Shown here: in pieces, positions 27,030 to 35,448 of the stretch
Position numbering within the stretch: position 1 is the first letter of the stretch
Layout: each line of letters starts with the position of its first letter
NCBI GenBank assembly: GCA_020850325.1
Contig: JADZEW010000008.1
Coordinates: forward strand, 124,001 to 188,000
DNA: 64,000 nucleotides
Source of the DNA: Methanoregulaceae archaeon
Lineage (GTDB): Bacteria > Armatimonadota > Fimbriimonadia > Fimbriimonadales > Fimbriimonadaceae
Direction: 5' to 3'
Position numbers and translations under genes: made by a program
The notes under the pieces: model-generated
The model's database searches: none
What the model was told of the DNA's origin: nothing
The model's input: only the letters and a program-made list of their open reading frames with translations

Positions 27030-27865
27030 CGGACGGCCCAAGCGCCGATGATGTCTGAGCCCTCGCCCGCCATACGGCGCAAGTTGGCGATCGTCGGCGG
27101 CAGGGTTTCGATGTGCGAATCTGCGTAAAGGATGTGGATGCCGCCCACGTGGCGCGCCAGCCCTTCCTTTTCGAACGCGCCCTTGCCCGTTCCGTAGAAG
27201 GCCAGCCGCGTTGCGAACTTCGATCGTTCGAGGACATCCATGCCGCCGTCGACCGGGGTGAAGTTGGAGTTGTCGAAGCCGATCACGAACCCGTCATCGA
27301 CGGCTTGGCCGTCCTTGGATTTGAGCGGGAGCGGGTTGTAGGTGTCTCGCGCGCCTCGGTTGGCGGTTTCGGCAACCATTGCGGTCGAACTGGGATTCGG
27401 AATGTTGTCGATCGGCGCCGCTGCGATTGCGGCAAACATTCCATAGGTCGATCGGACCGTGGTGCCCTCTGGCCCTTCATTGGCCGCCGCCTCTTCGTCA
27501 TGGGCGGCCGGGCAGTTGAACGACTTCTGAGCGTCTCGCACGCCCCCCGCGATCAGCGTGACCCAAGTGTTGGCTCCTGACTTGAACTGGCGCGGCTCGA
27601 AGTTGTCGCCTTGAACATACAGCGGAGGCAGGCGTCCAAGGTTGTCCTCGGCATAGAGCAAGAGCGCCTTCGCCACCTGGCCCAGGTGGTCTTTGCACAG
27701 GTGCTTGTCTCTTGCGGCGATCATCCGCATGACCGCGGGCCACAGGAGCAGTGAGGCGACCAAGAGGGCGATGATCACGACCTTAACGTCGCGCAAAGTG
27801 AGGTAGTTCGACTTTGGACGATCGTCCGGGTCAGTCGGGTCGTAGGCTTCGGTGTGCAAGATCAT
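27026..27865 (-). CDS. Pseudopilin-like (DUF1559-type) membrane protein lacking the prepilin cleavage motif
   Basis: Protein of 279 residues with one membrane helix (about 25-48) followed by a region resembling type II pseudopilin-like proteins: a CKDHLGQVAKALLLYAEDN segment after the helix, PLYVQ, CPAA, and a terminal HVGGIHILYADSHIETLP, close to the H-X9-DG motif. The GFTLIE peptidase site is missing; the helix is preceded instead by an acidic 24-residue tail. It therefore probably stays membrane-anchored and unprocessed. It overlaps the LCP gene by 4 nt and is its downstream partner. Function is unknown. Confidence 0.65.
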   Translation of the reverse strand: MILHTEAYDPTDPDDRPKSNYLTLRDVKVVIIALLVASLLLWPAVMRMIAARDKHLCKDHLGQVAKALLLYAEDNLGRLPPLYVQGDNFEPRQFKSGANTWVTLIAGGVRDAQKSFNCPAAHDEEAAANEGPEGTTVRSTYGMFAAIAAAPIDNIPNPSSTAMVAETANRGARDTYNPLPLKSKDGQAVDDGFVIGFDNSNFTPVDGGMDVLERSKFATRLAFYGTGKGAFEKEGLARHVGGIHILYADSHIETLPPTIANLRRMAGEGSDIIGAWAVR

Positions 27866-28827
27866 GGTTCGGCGCGAGCGACGGACGGCGTGGTGGGGAC
27901 GAGGCCGAACTCCTCGAGCGTTTCTTGGAGCTTCGTGGAGTCGACCTTCAAATTGTAGCTTCCCGCGTCGACCGTCGGCAGGGTGCCGATCTTGATGGAA
28001 TCGTCCGGCAGTTCCCGCGTGAACTCAGCGAGAGACAGAATCTCCTCGTTGTTGAGCGAGCCGTTGAGCACCTCGACCGCCTTGTTCGCGATATCGGGAA
28101 TCCGCAGCGGATTCGAGAACACCGCGGACTTGAAGGCGAGCATGAACTGTCGTTGCCGCTCCATCCGGTGCATGTCGCTGTCGGTGTGGCGATACCGAAC
28201 GAAGCCCATCGCATCGTAGCCGTTGAGCGTTTGGAGCCCCGGCTTGAGGTCGATCTTCAGCTTTGCCGCCTTATCGGTCCATCGCATGCGCTTCTGGATG
28301 TCCACCTCGACCCCGCCAGCGATATCCACCATCTCTTGAAAGGCATCGAAGTCGAGGACGATCACTCGGTCGATCCCAACTCCGGGCAGGAGAGCCTCCA
28401 CGGCTTCTTGAGCCAGTTCCGGCCCGCCGAACGAGTGGTACGCGTTGATCTTTTGCTCGCCGCGTCCTCCGGCAGAAACGAGGGTGTCACGCGGGATGCT
28501 CACTCCGGAGACCTTCCTGGTGACCAGGTCCAGGCGGACCACCATGATCATGTCGCTACGGGCGTACTTGCGGACAATTCGCTTGCCACCGCGGGTGTAG
28601 TCCGCGTCGCACCCCAACACCAAGAGGGTCAGGTCGCTGGTCGTCTCAAAGGGGTTTTCCCGCTTTACGCCGACCGCATCTTTCACGGTGTTGGTGACGG
28701 CCGTTGCAATGAGTGGGCTGCGCGATAGCCAGCCACCCGCGGTTCCAACCGCAAGCGCCGCGAGACAGGCAATACCGTAGAGCGTCCACGCCAACCAGGC
28801 GCGTCGTGTTCGAGGAGAGTCGGACAT
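27862..28827 (-). CDS. LytR-CpsA-Psr (LCP) family envelope glycopolymer ligase
   Basis: Protein of 321 residues with a short basic cytoplasmic tail, one transmembrane helix (about 13-34), and an LCP domain. Visible elements are ARSDMIMVVRLDL with the SD pair, VSIPRDTLV, KINAYHSFGGPELAQEAVE, DFDAFQEMVDIAGGV, and GFVRYRHTDSDMHRMERQRQF. LCP proteins attach polyprenyl-linked glycopolymers to peptidoglycan or related acceptors on the outer face of the membrane. In a diderm the substrate is unknown. First gene of a two-gene operon with the pseudopilin-like protein. Confidence 0.9.
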   Translation of the reverse strand: MSDSPRTRRAWLAWTLYGIACLAALAVGTAGGWLSRSPLIATAVTNTVKDAVGVKRENPFETTSDLTLLVLGCDADYTRGGKRIVRKYARSDMIMVVRLDLVTRKVSGVSIPRDTLVSAGGRGEQKINAYHSFGGPELAQEAVEALLPGVGIDRVIVLDFDAFQEMVDIAGGVEVDIQKRMRWTDKAAKLKIDLKPGLQTLNGYDAMGFVRYRHTDSDMHRMERQRQFMLAFKSAVFSNPLRIPDIANKAVEVLNGSLNNEEILSLAEFTRELPDDSIKIGTLPTVDAGSYNLKVDSTKLQETLEEFGLVPTTPSVARAEP

Positions 28828-28837
28828 GAAGGTCTAT

Positions 28838-29713
28838 CTATCGAACGGTTGGGGTACGCACAGAGTTCCGCTCACCGCCAAACGTCCGATTCAACATGTC
28901 CGCCAGCCGATAGCCCGCCATCACGATCCGCCGCCCGCTCACGAACTGGGTCATCGCCAAGTAGGACGATGACGGCGCGATCTTCTCGGGCGTTCCATAA
29001 ACGAGAGTCTGGGCGAGCATCACGCCTTCGCGAGCCCACCGCTCGGGATCTTCGATCTTCAGTTCGGGCATGCTTTCCTTTGGGTGCTCGGCCATTAGAC
29101 GGTCGCGTAGCGTGTCGATGGGCTCGCGGTCGACCAACGGGCGCGGGGTGTTGCCGTAAAGACCACCACCGAGGTCCCACAGGAAGTGCAGATTGCGAAC
29201 TTGGAAGGTACCGATGTTGAAGGGATCGAAGAGAAAGTCGTTGCCGCCGCGGTCGCCCTTGGGGAACTTCTCGGAGTCGCAGGCCACCGTGTGCAGGGGT
29301 TGGTGAACGTCGCCAACGAAATGCAGCACATATCGGACGGCATCCGCGCGCTGAGCGGCGGGAAGGTTGGGGTCGGCCATGGCATCGGCGAACTTGGAGA
29401 TCGCCCAGACCACATTTTCCTCCAGAGGCTCGTTCTCTGACGGTTGGCCATCGTGGCGAAAGTGGTAGTTGATATAGTGCCAGGGTCCGTTCTGGTCGGT
29501 CTTCGTGTCGTCGGCCCAGCACGCAGCGCCGAGGAGGTCGCGGGTCTTCTCGTCGCCCCCTTCCTGCAAGAGTTCGGCGATCGCTTGGCGCGCCGTGGAG
29601 TTGAGTTGAGTCTCAGCCACCGCCGAAACCAGCATGTGTCCGGTATCGGTCCAAGCGGCCGCATGGGCGGCAGTAAGAGCCGCAGGAATCAGGAAGGCAG
29701 AGCGCCAAGTCAT
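28838..29713 (-). CDS. S1/P1-type zinc nuclease, exported
   Basis: Secreted nuclease of the S1/P1 (phospholipase C/nuclease) fold. The signal peptide is followed by a mature N-terminus AWTDTGHMLV, in which Trp and His are zinc ligands. Further ligands appear in CWADDTK, WHYINYHF, HFVGDVHQPLHT and GDRGGNDFLF, then NLHFLWD. These enzymes degrade single-stranded DNA or RNA and remove 3'-phosphates, probably for phosphate or nucleoside scavenging. ATG 29713 is chosen over an in-frame TTG at 29731. 291 residues. Confidence 0.88.
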   Translation of the reverse strand: MTWRSAFLIPAALTAAHAAAWTDTGHMLVSAVAETQLNSTARQAIAELLQEGGDEKTRDLLGAACWADDTKTDQNGPWHYINYHFRHDGQPSENEPLEENVVWAISKFADAMADPNLPAAQRADAVRYVLHFVGDVHQPLHTVACDSEKFPKGDRGGNDFLFDPFNIGTFQVRNLHFLWDLGGGLYGNTPRPLVDREPIDTLRDRLMAEHPKESMPELKIEDPERWAREGVMLAQTLVYGTPEKIAPSSSYLAMTQFVSGRRIVMAGYRLADMLNRTFGGERNSVRTPTVR

Positions 29714-29781
29714 GCTCAAAAGATAGCCCAAACGGCCTACGAAATGTGTTATGCGAACCGGAAGTGGGGGGTAACGCGTTG

Positions 29782-29787
29782 TATAGT
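29782..29787 (+). promoter_or_regulatory. -10-like hexamer before the small secreted protein
   Basis: TATAGT lies 10 nt before ATG 29798, in the divergent gap to the nuclease gene; a leader would be only a few nt. Confidence 0.4.
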
Positions 29788-29797
29788 GTGAGGACTT

Positions 29798-30277
29798 ATG
29801 AAAATCGCACCCAAAATGTTGGCGGCTGTTGCCGCGTTGATGATCGCTTCGGTTTCCATGGCACAGAACGTCACTGGGCTCTGGAAAGGCAAGATGGATC
29901 TGGATATGTCGGCCCTGCCGAAGACCCAGAACGCCGAGCAGCAGAAGCAGATGATGGAGATGGTCAAGAAGATGATGGGCAACATGACCATGAAGCTCAC
30001 TCTGAACGCCAACAAGACCTTTTCGATGGTCGTAACGGGACTTCCCGCAAACCCGCAGACTCAGCAGAAGGCGAAGGACCAGACCGCGAAGGGCACGTGG
30101 TCGATGGCGGGTAACAAGCTGACCCTCAAGGTGACGGAAGCCAACGGCGAAAAGCCCAAGGCGGACAACAACAAGCCGCAGGTGCTGACCGTGAGCAAGG
30201 ACGGTAAGTCCATGACGTTGGTCCCTAACACCCCGGGTGCCTCGATGGGCAAGTCGAAGATCGTTTTCACCCGCTGA
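29798..30277 (+). CDS. Small exported protein of unknown function
   Basis: Protein of 159 residues with a signal peptide (about 1-22, ending SMA). The mature part is Lys/Met-rich, has a WKGKMDLD start and beta-strand like repeats (TFSMVVTG, GTWSMAGNKLTLKV, DGKSMTLVP), suggesting a lipocalin-like small barrel. No family is assigned with certainty. Followed by a strong hairpin. Confidence 0.6.
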   Translation: MKIAPKMLAAVAALMIASVSMAQNVTGLWKGKMDLDMSALPKTQNAEQQKQMMEMVKKMMGNMTMKLTLNANKTFSMVVTGLPANPQTQQKAKDQTAKGTWSMAGNKLTLKVTEANGEKPKADNNKPQVLTVSKDGKSMTLVPNTPGASMGKSKIVFTR

Positions 30278-30301
30278 ACCTTCGCTGAAAGTGTCTGTTT
30301 T

Positions 30302-30340
30302 GAAGCGCTAGCGCAGGAATGCGCTAGCGCTTCCTTGTTT
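30302..30340 (+). terminator. Hairpin terminator after the small secreted protein
   Basis: A perfect 14-bp stem GAAGCGCTAGCGCA / TGCGCTAGCGCTTC with a GGAA loop (30302-30333) precedes CTTGTTTG. The U tract is imperfect, but the stem is exceptionally stable. Confidence 0.7.
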
Positions 30341-30564
30341 GTGGCGGTGGGCTTCGGGGTGTCGCAAACGCCTTTAGAACGCGGGCCAAGAGCTCTCCTG
30401 ATTTTTCGTCAGAAAGAGCGTAACGCCTTCGTGCGCCGCCCGTCCATCCACCAAGAAACGGGCAGATTCGCGGGAACTCCGGAGAATATGCCGAAATTGG
30501 GGTGAAAATGGGATCGAATCACGGAGGATTCGAAGTAGAACCGTCTACAATACAAGGAAGAGTG

Positions 30565-33500
30565 ATGCAAAGCCGTAAGTTCAAACCGGCGTTGCTCCTC
30601 GGAGGGTTCTGGATTCTTTCGGGGGCAGCGGTTGCGCAGGCTCCGTTCAACATGAACGGGGACGAAACCACGGCGACCACTGCAGTAATCGGCGGACAGC
30701 AAACCGTCGATCTGATCACCCTCCGCTCCAGCCTTCCCGGCGTTCCACTCCGCTTCGGCGGCGTCATCGCCAACTCCGAAATCGTCGAGTTCGACGGCCG
30801 GCGCCTGACCAAGGGTCGGGACTACCAGATCGACTACGAAGCCGGCGTCGTGTACCTGATGCGCGCCCAAAAGCCTGGGCAGATGGTTCGCGTCAGCTAC
30901 CGCTACGAACCCACCAAGCAGGCGGCTGTGGTCGGCAAGACCCAGTTCTCGAGCCTGCCGACGTTCAAGTTCGACCTCGTCCCCGGCCGCGTAAACGCGG
31001 TTGTCGGTCTCGGCATGACCGAGCGCCAAGCCGATGGCAACGTCCTGCTGTCGAACGTCTACGGCTGGAACAACTCCTTTGGCAGCCTCAAGGGCCTGAT
31101 GCTCGTCGGCGAGCGCTCATCCGTCGAGCAAGAGTCCGATTACGAGTACCGCGGCCGCCCCGGCCAGACCGATACCGGTCGCTCCAAGTTCGTTCTGCAG
31201 AACTTTGCGACGGGCCTCAACGGCGGTTCGATCGAAGCCAGCTTCCAAGACATCTCCCACAACTTTGCCGGCTTTGGCGCAGTGGCCGACTCCGGCTATG
31301 AGCGCGCCTACGTCGATCAGCTGTCGAAGGAGAAGGGCCTCAAGCGGTTCTCACTCGGCATGAAGGATGTCGGCCTTGGTGATGCCAAGCTGAGCAACGG
31401 TTTCCGCCAAATCCGCGACGGGTCGGCGTCGATCGATTGGCGACAGTTCAGTCTCAGCGGCAAGCAGTTTAGCCTCGACTACTCTTCTCAGTCGGTTGAT
31501 CAGGACTTCAAGCGGTTTAAGGATCTCGCCGAAGGGGATCGCGAGCAGCTGAAGAAGGAAGTTGGTCTCAAGCGCCAGAACTTCGCCGCCAAGCTCGGCT
31601 CAATGTCCTTCAAGCAGTCCGAGGTTGAGAATGCGAGCGGAGAAGGCATTTACCGACGCGAACTGCAGCTTGATACCAGCAAGTTTGGATTCTCGTTCGG
31701 CGAGCAGGTCATTGATCGCGACTTCCGCCGTTTCGACAGCCTGCACGAGCAAGAGCGTGGCCAGTGGGGTCGCGAGGCCGGCCTAAGCCGTCAGTGGCTC
31801 GCACTCGACACGGCGGTCCTCGGCAAGGACAAGCAGCCCACGCTTCGGCGTTCGGTACTCGCTTCGGCAGCCGGTCAGTTCGATGCGACCGACGTCAACT
31901 TGCAGGGCAAGGGCTGGAGCTTGCAGCATTCGAGCCGAAACACGGATGCGACTTTTGGCAGCCTCGGCGCAATGTCCGAGGGCGAGATGGATGGCCACAT
32001 CCGCTCAATCGCCAACATGTACGGCCCGGGCATCAATAACCGGCCCGAGGATCGAGGGTTCTTCCTTCGGAGTGCGGGCATTGATCGGTCGCTGACTCGC
32101 TTCGGCGCGACGCCTTTTAAGGGCTGGAATCTCGGATTCGACCATCTCAAGTTGAGTGGGAGCGAGGGCAGTGCCGATGTCCTTACGCTTAACGCCAAGA
32201 GCGACAAAGCGGACTTCTACTTCCGTCAACAGCGGATGGGCGATCAGTTCAACGAGTTGGCCTCGCTCATGCAATTCGAGCGACAACAACTGGGCACCAT
32301 CTCCGGACTCGATCGCACCGACTTTGGGATGAACCTGAACTTTGGCAAGAGCAAGTCGCTGAAGGTAGCTACGCTCGATGCCGAGTCTCCGACTGGCGGC
32401 GCGAAGCGAACGGCGATCGCTTACCGCGATCCGAAGATTGAAGTCGACTTGAACACGCGCGAAGTTGACTCCGGTTTCAGCAATGTCGTTCAGTTGATGG
32501 ATCCCGAGAAGGACCTGCTCGCCGCGCTACGTGGCTACAGCCAGCGCGACGCGAAGGTCAAGTGGCAGATCAACTCCCAACTTCGGCTCGACGCCTTCCT
32601 CGCCGACGCGCAGAGCGATCCGCTCAGCCAGTCGAGCTACATCCGCAACTTCGTGGTCGATTGGAAGCCCGACGCCAAGACGAGCGTCAACGTGTTGCGC
32701 ATGCAGAACAAGCAGTCGGACCCGCTCCAGACTCTGTTCTCGAATCTCACCGAGAAGATCACCCTCGCTCGCGACTTCGGCCGACTTGGCAAGGTGATGT
32801 TCTTCAACGAGACGCAGAACTTCGAAGGCACCAACAACCAGTTCAGCGACTTCACTCGGCAATACCTGGCTTATGAGACCAAGCTGGACGCCAAGACGGG
32901 ATTGCGTACCGAGCAGACTCGGACCCGCTACCAGAATGGCGAGCAGGAAAATATCAGCGCCAACACGTTGACCACCGAGATTTCTAAAAAGGTCGGCGTG
33001 AGCGTGACCGACATGCGAGTCGATCGTACCGGCGAAAAGACGGATGAGACAAAGCGCAACTACGGTTTCTGGTTCGACTTTGGCCGCGGGATGCGGCTGA
33101 ACTACGGCTATGCCCGCGCCATCAACGGCCCAACGGGAACGATGAACTCGGTCGTCAACATGACGCCGGGCAGCCTCGGCTTCCTGAAGATCGACCAGGC
33201 CAGCTACGCCGAGAACCGTTGGGATGCCCAACACACCCAGGGCCTCAGCAACGTCGCCCTGTCCTCGTCGGCTCCGATGAATCTTGGGCTGATCAAGAAC
33301 TTCACGTTCAACTTTGCGATGGACACCGCGACGGACTGGACGAACTGGGTTCGTGAGAACCGGATCGCAGGCGTCGCCGGGTCGATTGGCTCCAACAAGA
33401 TTGGCCTTGAGTATCGCAGCCAAATGAGCGCGAATGGCTATCGCGGCATCGACCGGACGGTGACGTTCGAGACCGACCAGAGCGAGAAGCGCGCCATCGT

Positions 33501-34029
33501 CGGCAAGATGCGCTACACGGTGCGCGATCTGCCGCGCGATGACGCGGTGATGATCCGCGATCTCTCGGTGACGCTGCGACCCATGAAGGGCGTTCAGCTC
33601 ACCCACCAGATGCTCACCCATCCGGAGGATCCGCAGCCGCGACCCGATGTGCCCATGTTCCGGAACACAAACCCGTGGCGCGTGAACAAGTGGACGATCA
33701 ACGTCGACCAGGGTCGCACTGGACTCGCCGGCAGTTGGGAAGAGCGCATGAACTCGATCTCGAAGGAATCTTCGCGGATGGCTGGCCTGACCCTTGATCT
33801 CTTCAAGAACTCGGGCTCGCCGTTGCAACTGTTCTATGGCGTCGAGCAACGATGGGGCAACCAACTCCGCCAAACCGCGCACCGCTACTATCTGCGATTC
33901 GACCAGCGTCCGGGTCCGAACCAGTTGCTGTCCGTCTTTGCGGGGAATCTCAGCTACGAGCATTCGATCGCGAACGGGGCCAGCCGAAACAACTGGACGG
34001 TCAACGTCAACTATCAGATCCGATTCTGA
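30565..34029 (+). CDS. Large outer-membrane candidate with internal repeats
   Basis: Protein of 1154 residues starting with a signal peptide (about 1-25, ending AVAQ). AAGGAAG just upstream decides ATG 30565; the frame is open from 30502. At about 30-115 a TQTV-like beta region contains GRRLTKGRDYQIDYEAG, a motif of cell-surface beta-sandwich modules. At roughly residues 310, 381, 458, 558 and 632 a repeat appears with pattern [ID]xxFxxL..L...E...L....GL.R..F. The C-terminal third is a long series of amphipathic strands ending YQIRF with terminal Phe, the outer-membrane insertion signature. This suggests a beta-barrel; the ligand is unknown. First gene of a four-gene operon. Confidence 0.75.
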   Translation: MQSRKFKPALLLGGFWILSGAAVAQAPFNMNGDETTATTAVIGGQQTVDLITLRSSLPGVPLRFGGVIANSEIVEFDGRRLTKGRDYQIDYEAGVVYLMRAQKPGQMVRVSYRYEPTKQAAVVGKTQFSSLPTFKFDLVPGRVNAVVGLGMTERQADGNVLLSNVYGWNNSFGSLKGLMLVGERSSVEQESDYEYRGRPGQTDTGRSKFVLQNFATGLNGGSIEASFQDISHNFAGFGAVADSGYERAYVDQLSKEKGLKRFSLGMKDVGLGDAKLSNGFRQIRDGSASIDWRQFSLSGKQFSLDYSSQSVDQDFKRFKDLAEGDREQLKKEVGLKRQNFAAKLGSMSFKQSEVENASGEGIYRRELQLDTSKFGFSFGEQVIDRDFRRFDSLHEQERGQWGREAGLSRQWLALDTAVLGKDKQPTLRRSVLASAAGQFDATDVNLQGKGWSLQHSSRNTDATFGSLGAMSEGEMDGHIRSIANMYGPGINNRPEDRGFFLRSAGIDRSLTRFGATPFKGWNLGFDHLKLSGSEGSADVLTLNAKSDKADFYFRQQRMGDQFNELASLMQFERQQLGTISGLDRTDFGMNLNFGKSKSLKVATLDAESPTGGAKRTAIAYRDPKIEVDLNTREVDSGFSNVVQLMDPEKDLLAALRGYSQRDAKVKWQINSQLRLDAFLADAQSDPLSQSSYIRNFVVDWKPDAKTSVNVLRMQNKQSDPLQTLFSNLTEKITLARDFGRLGKVMFFNETQNFEGTNNQFSDFTRQYLAYETKLDAKTGLRTEQTRTRYQNGEQENISANTLTTEISKKVGVSVTDMRVDRTGEKTDETKRNYGFWFDFGRGMRLNYGYARAINGPTGTMNSVVNMTPGSLGFLKIDQASYAENRWDAQHTQGLSNVALSSSAPMNLGLIKNFTFNFAMDTATDWTNWVRENRIAGVAGSIGSNKIGLEYRSQMSANGYRGIDRTVTFETDQSEKRAIVGKMRYTVRDLPRDDAVMIRDLSVTLRPMKGVQLTHQMLTHPEDPQPRPDVPMFRNTNPWRVNKWTINVDQGRTGLAGSWEERMNSISKESSRMAGLTLDLFKNSGSPLQLFYGVEQRWGNQLRQTAHRYYLRFDQRPGPNQLLSVFAGNLSYEHSIANGASRNNWTVNVNYQIRF

Positions 34030-34045
34030 TGGGTAGTAACACACC

Positions 34046-34597
34046 ATGGTTGCGACACTTGCGGCCTTGATATTGGGTCAATCGTCGTTACCGGCCAAGC
34101 CGGTGAAGCTGGAGATGCCGGACAGCGCCGGCGTCGGGCAAGCGATCCCGGCTCCGAAAGCAAAGGCGACGCTGGTCATCTTCGTTGGTGTTGATTGCCC
34201 GATCGCGAACCGGATGGCGCCCGAGATCTCGCGGATCATCACGACCTACGCCGCACGCGGCGTTCAGTCGTACCTGGTGTATCCCGACGGATCACTGACC
34301 AAGACTCAAGTCAACGACCACCGGGCCAGTTTTGAGCTGACCTGCCCAGGGATCATCGACGGCGAGCACAAGCTAGTCAAGGCTTTTGGCGCAACCGTCA
34401 CCCCGCAGGCGGCGTTCGTCGACGCGAAGGGAAAGGTTCGCTACTTGGGTCGGATCAATGATCTCTACGAAGAGCACGGGAAGATCCGGCCCAAACCCAG
34501 CCGCAACGACTTGCGGATCGCCCTCGATGAGTTCCTCAATGGACGAGACATCACCCGGCCCGTCACGCAGACCGTCGGTTGCTTTATTGGGAGCTAA
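34046..34597 (+). CDS. Redoxin/thioredoxin-like protein, exported or anchored
   Basis: Protein of 183 residues with a short hydrophobic N-terminus. The fold is thioredoxin/redoxin: VIFVGVDCPIANRMAPE has a single active-site Cys in a DCPIAN context, the cis-Pro region is GATVTPQAAFVDAKGKV, and it ends near VTQTVGCFIGS. DCPIANR proteins are common in Planctomycetes and relatives. The catalytic role is unproven. It lies 16 nt after the large protein and 2 nt before the next gene. The last gene of the same operon is also thioredoxin-like. Confidence 0.75.
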   Translation: MVATLAALILGQSSLPAKPVKLEMPDSAGVGQAIPAPKAKATLVIFVGVDCPIANRMAPEISRIITTYAARGVQSYLVYPDGSLTKTQVNDHRASFELTCPGIIDGEHKLVKAFGATVTPQAAFVDAKGKVRYLGRINDLYEEHGKIRPKPSRNDLRIALDEFLNGRDITRPVTQTVGCFIGS

Positions 34598-34599
34598 AG

Positions 34600-35448
34600 A
34601 TGCTAGCCGCGCTCGGTCTCTTGCTTGTGGGTCAGCAGGTTCAAGAGATTCCCGATGTCCGCTTCCTGAACCTCAAGCCCGATGAACTGCTGCTCCCCGT
34701 TTTCGCCGGGGCCAAGGAGTTCGTATTCGGTATCGCCAAGCAAAGCGCTCAAACCTATAGCCTTTACGTCAACGAACTCGAGGCGGGCCACTTCGACTCC
34801 CAACCCGTCGCCTACAGTGATGTGCTGATCGGATTCACCGGGTGGTCGGTCACGCCGGCCGTTTTTGGCAGTACGCCTTGCTTGGCGCTTTCAACGAGGG
34901 CGCACAGGAACCAGACCGTGACTCGTGGTAAGAGCCTCATCGGTCTCAAGCATGAAGCCGAGCGCACCTGGTACGTCACCGAGGAGGGTCAGATTCTCGG
35001 CGAGGATTGCACACTCAAGATGGCGACCGGCACCTGGAAGATGGAAGCGACCTACGGCGCCGAGGAGTACACCGCCACCCTGACCGCACCGCATCAAGCG
35101 CCACGAAAGGTGGTCCGTTCGCCGGGTTGCGGGATGGATGAGCTGAGCAAGTCGGCTTTCGTGCCGATGTTGCGGGCGGATCCGGCGGGGAAGAAGTCCG
35201 AAGTCCTCAAGGGCGACAAGACCTTCTGGCTTCTCGACCCGTTCACCGCCGTGCCCGTGCAGATCAAGGCCAAGGTGCGTGGCAGCTTCAATGCGACCCT
35301 CTTCCAGCGTTTCTGGACCGGACCCCAGGTCGAGTTCAGCGGCTACCGCGAGCCGTACACCGCTTGGGTCTCGCATGAGGGAGTCCTCATGCGCGTCCAA
35401 CTCCCTAAGGGGACCTTTTTGCAGATCGAGAACAAACCCACGCAATGA
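34600..35448 (+). CDS. Exported protein of unknown function
   Basis: Protein of 282 residues with a short signal peptide (LAALGLLLVGQQV). It is beta-rich, with segments such as PAVFGSTPCLALS and YTAWVSHEGVLMRVQLPKG, and has no family I recognise. ATG 34600 with GGGAG at 34589 is the likely start; an open TTG lies upstream at 34579. Its end overlaps the following thioredoxin-like gene by ATGA, so the two are translationally coupled. Confidence 0.55.
   Translation: MLAALGLLLVGQQVQEIPDVRFLNLKPDELLLPVFAGAKEFVFGIAKQSAQTYSLYVNELEAGHFDSQPVAYSDVLIGFTGWSVTPAVFGSTPCLALSTRAHRNQTVTRGKSLIGLKHEAERTWYVTEEGQILGEDCTLKMATGTWKMEATYGAEEYTATLTAPHQAPRKVVRSPGCGMDELSKSAFVPMLRADPAGKKSEVLKGDKTFWLLDPFTAVPVQIKAKVRGSFNATLFQRFWTGPQVEFSGYREPYTAWVSHEGVLMRVQLPKGTFLQIENKPTQ

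Noticed and set aside
32527-34047. Long open frame on the minus strand inside the large outer-membrane candidate
   Set aside because: It is a shadow of the plus-strand gene: its composition is His/Arg/Leu-rich, it has no recognisable domain, and the plus-strand frame has signal peptide, repeats and C-terminal signature.
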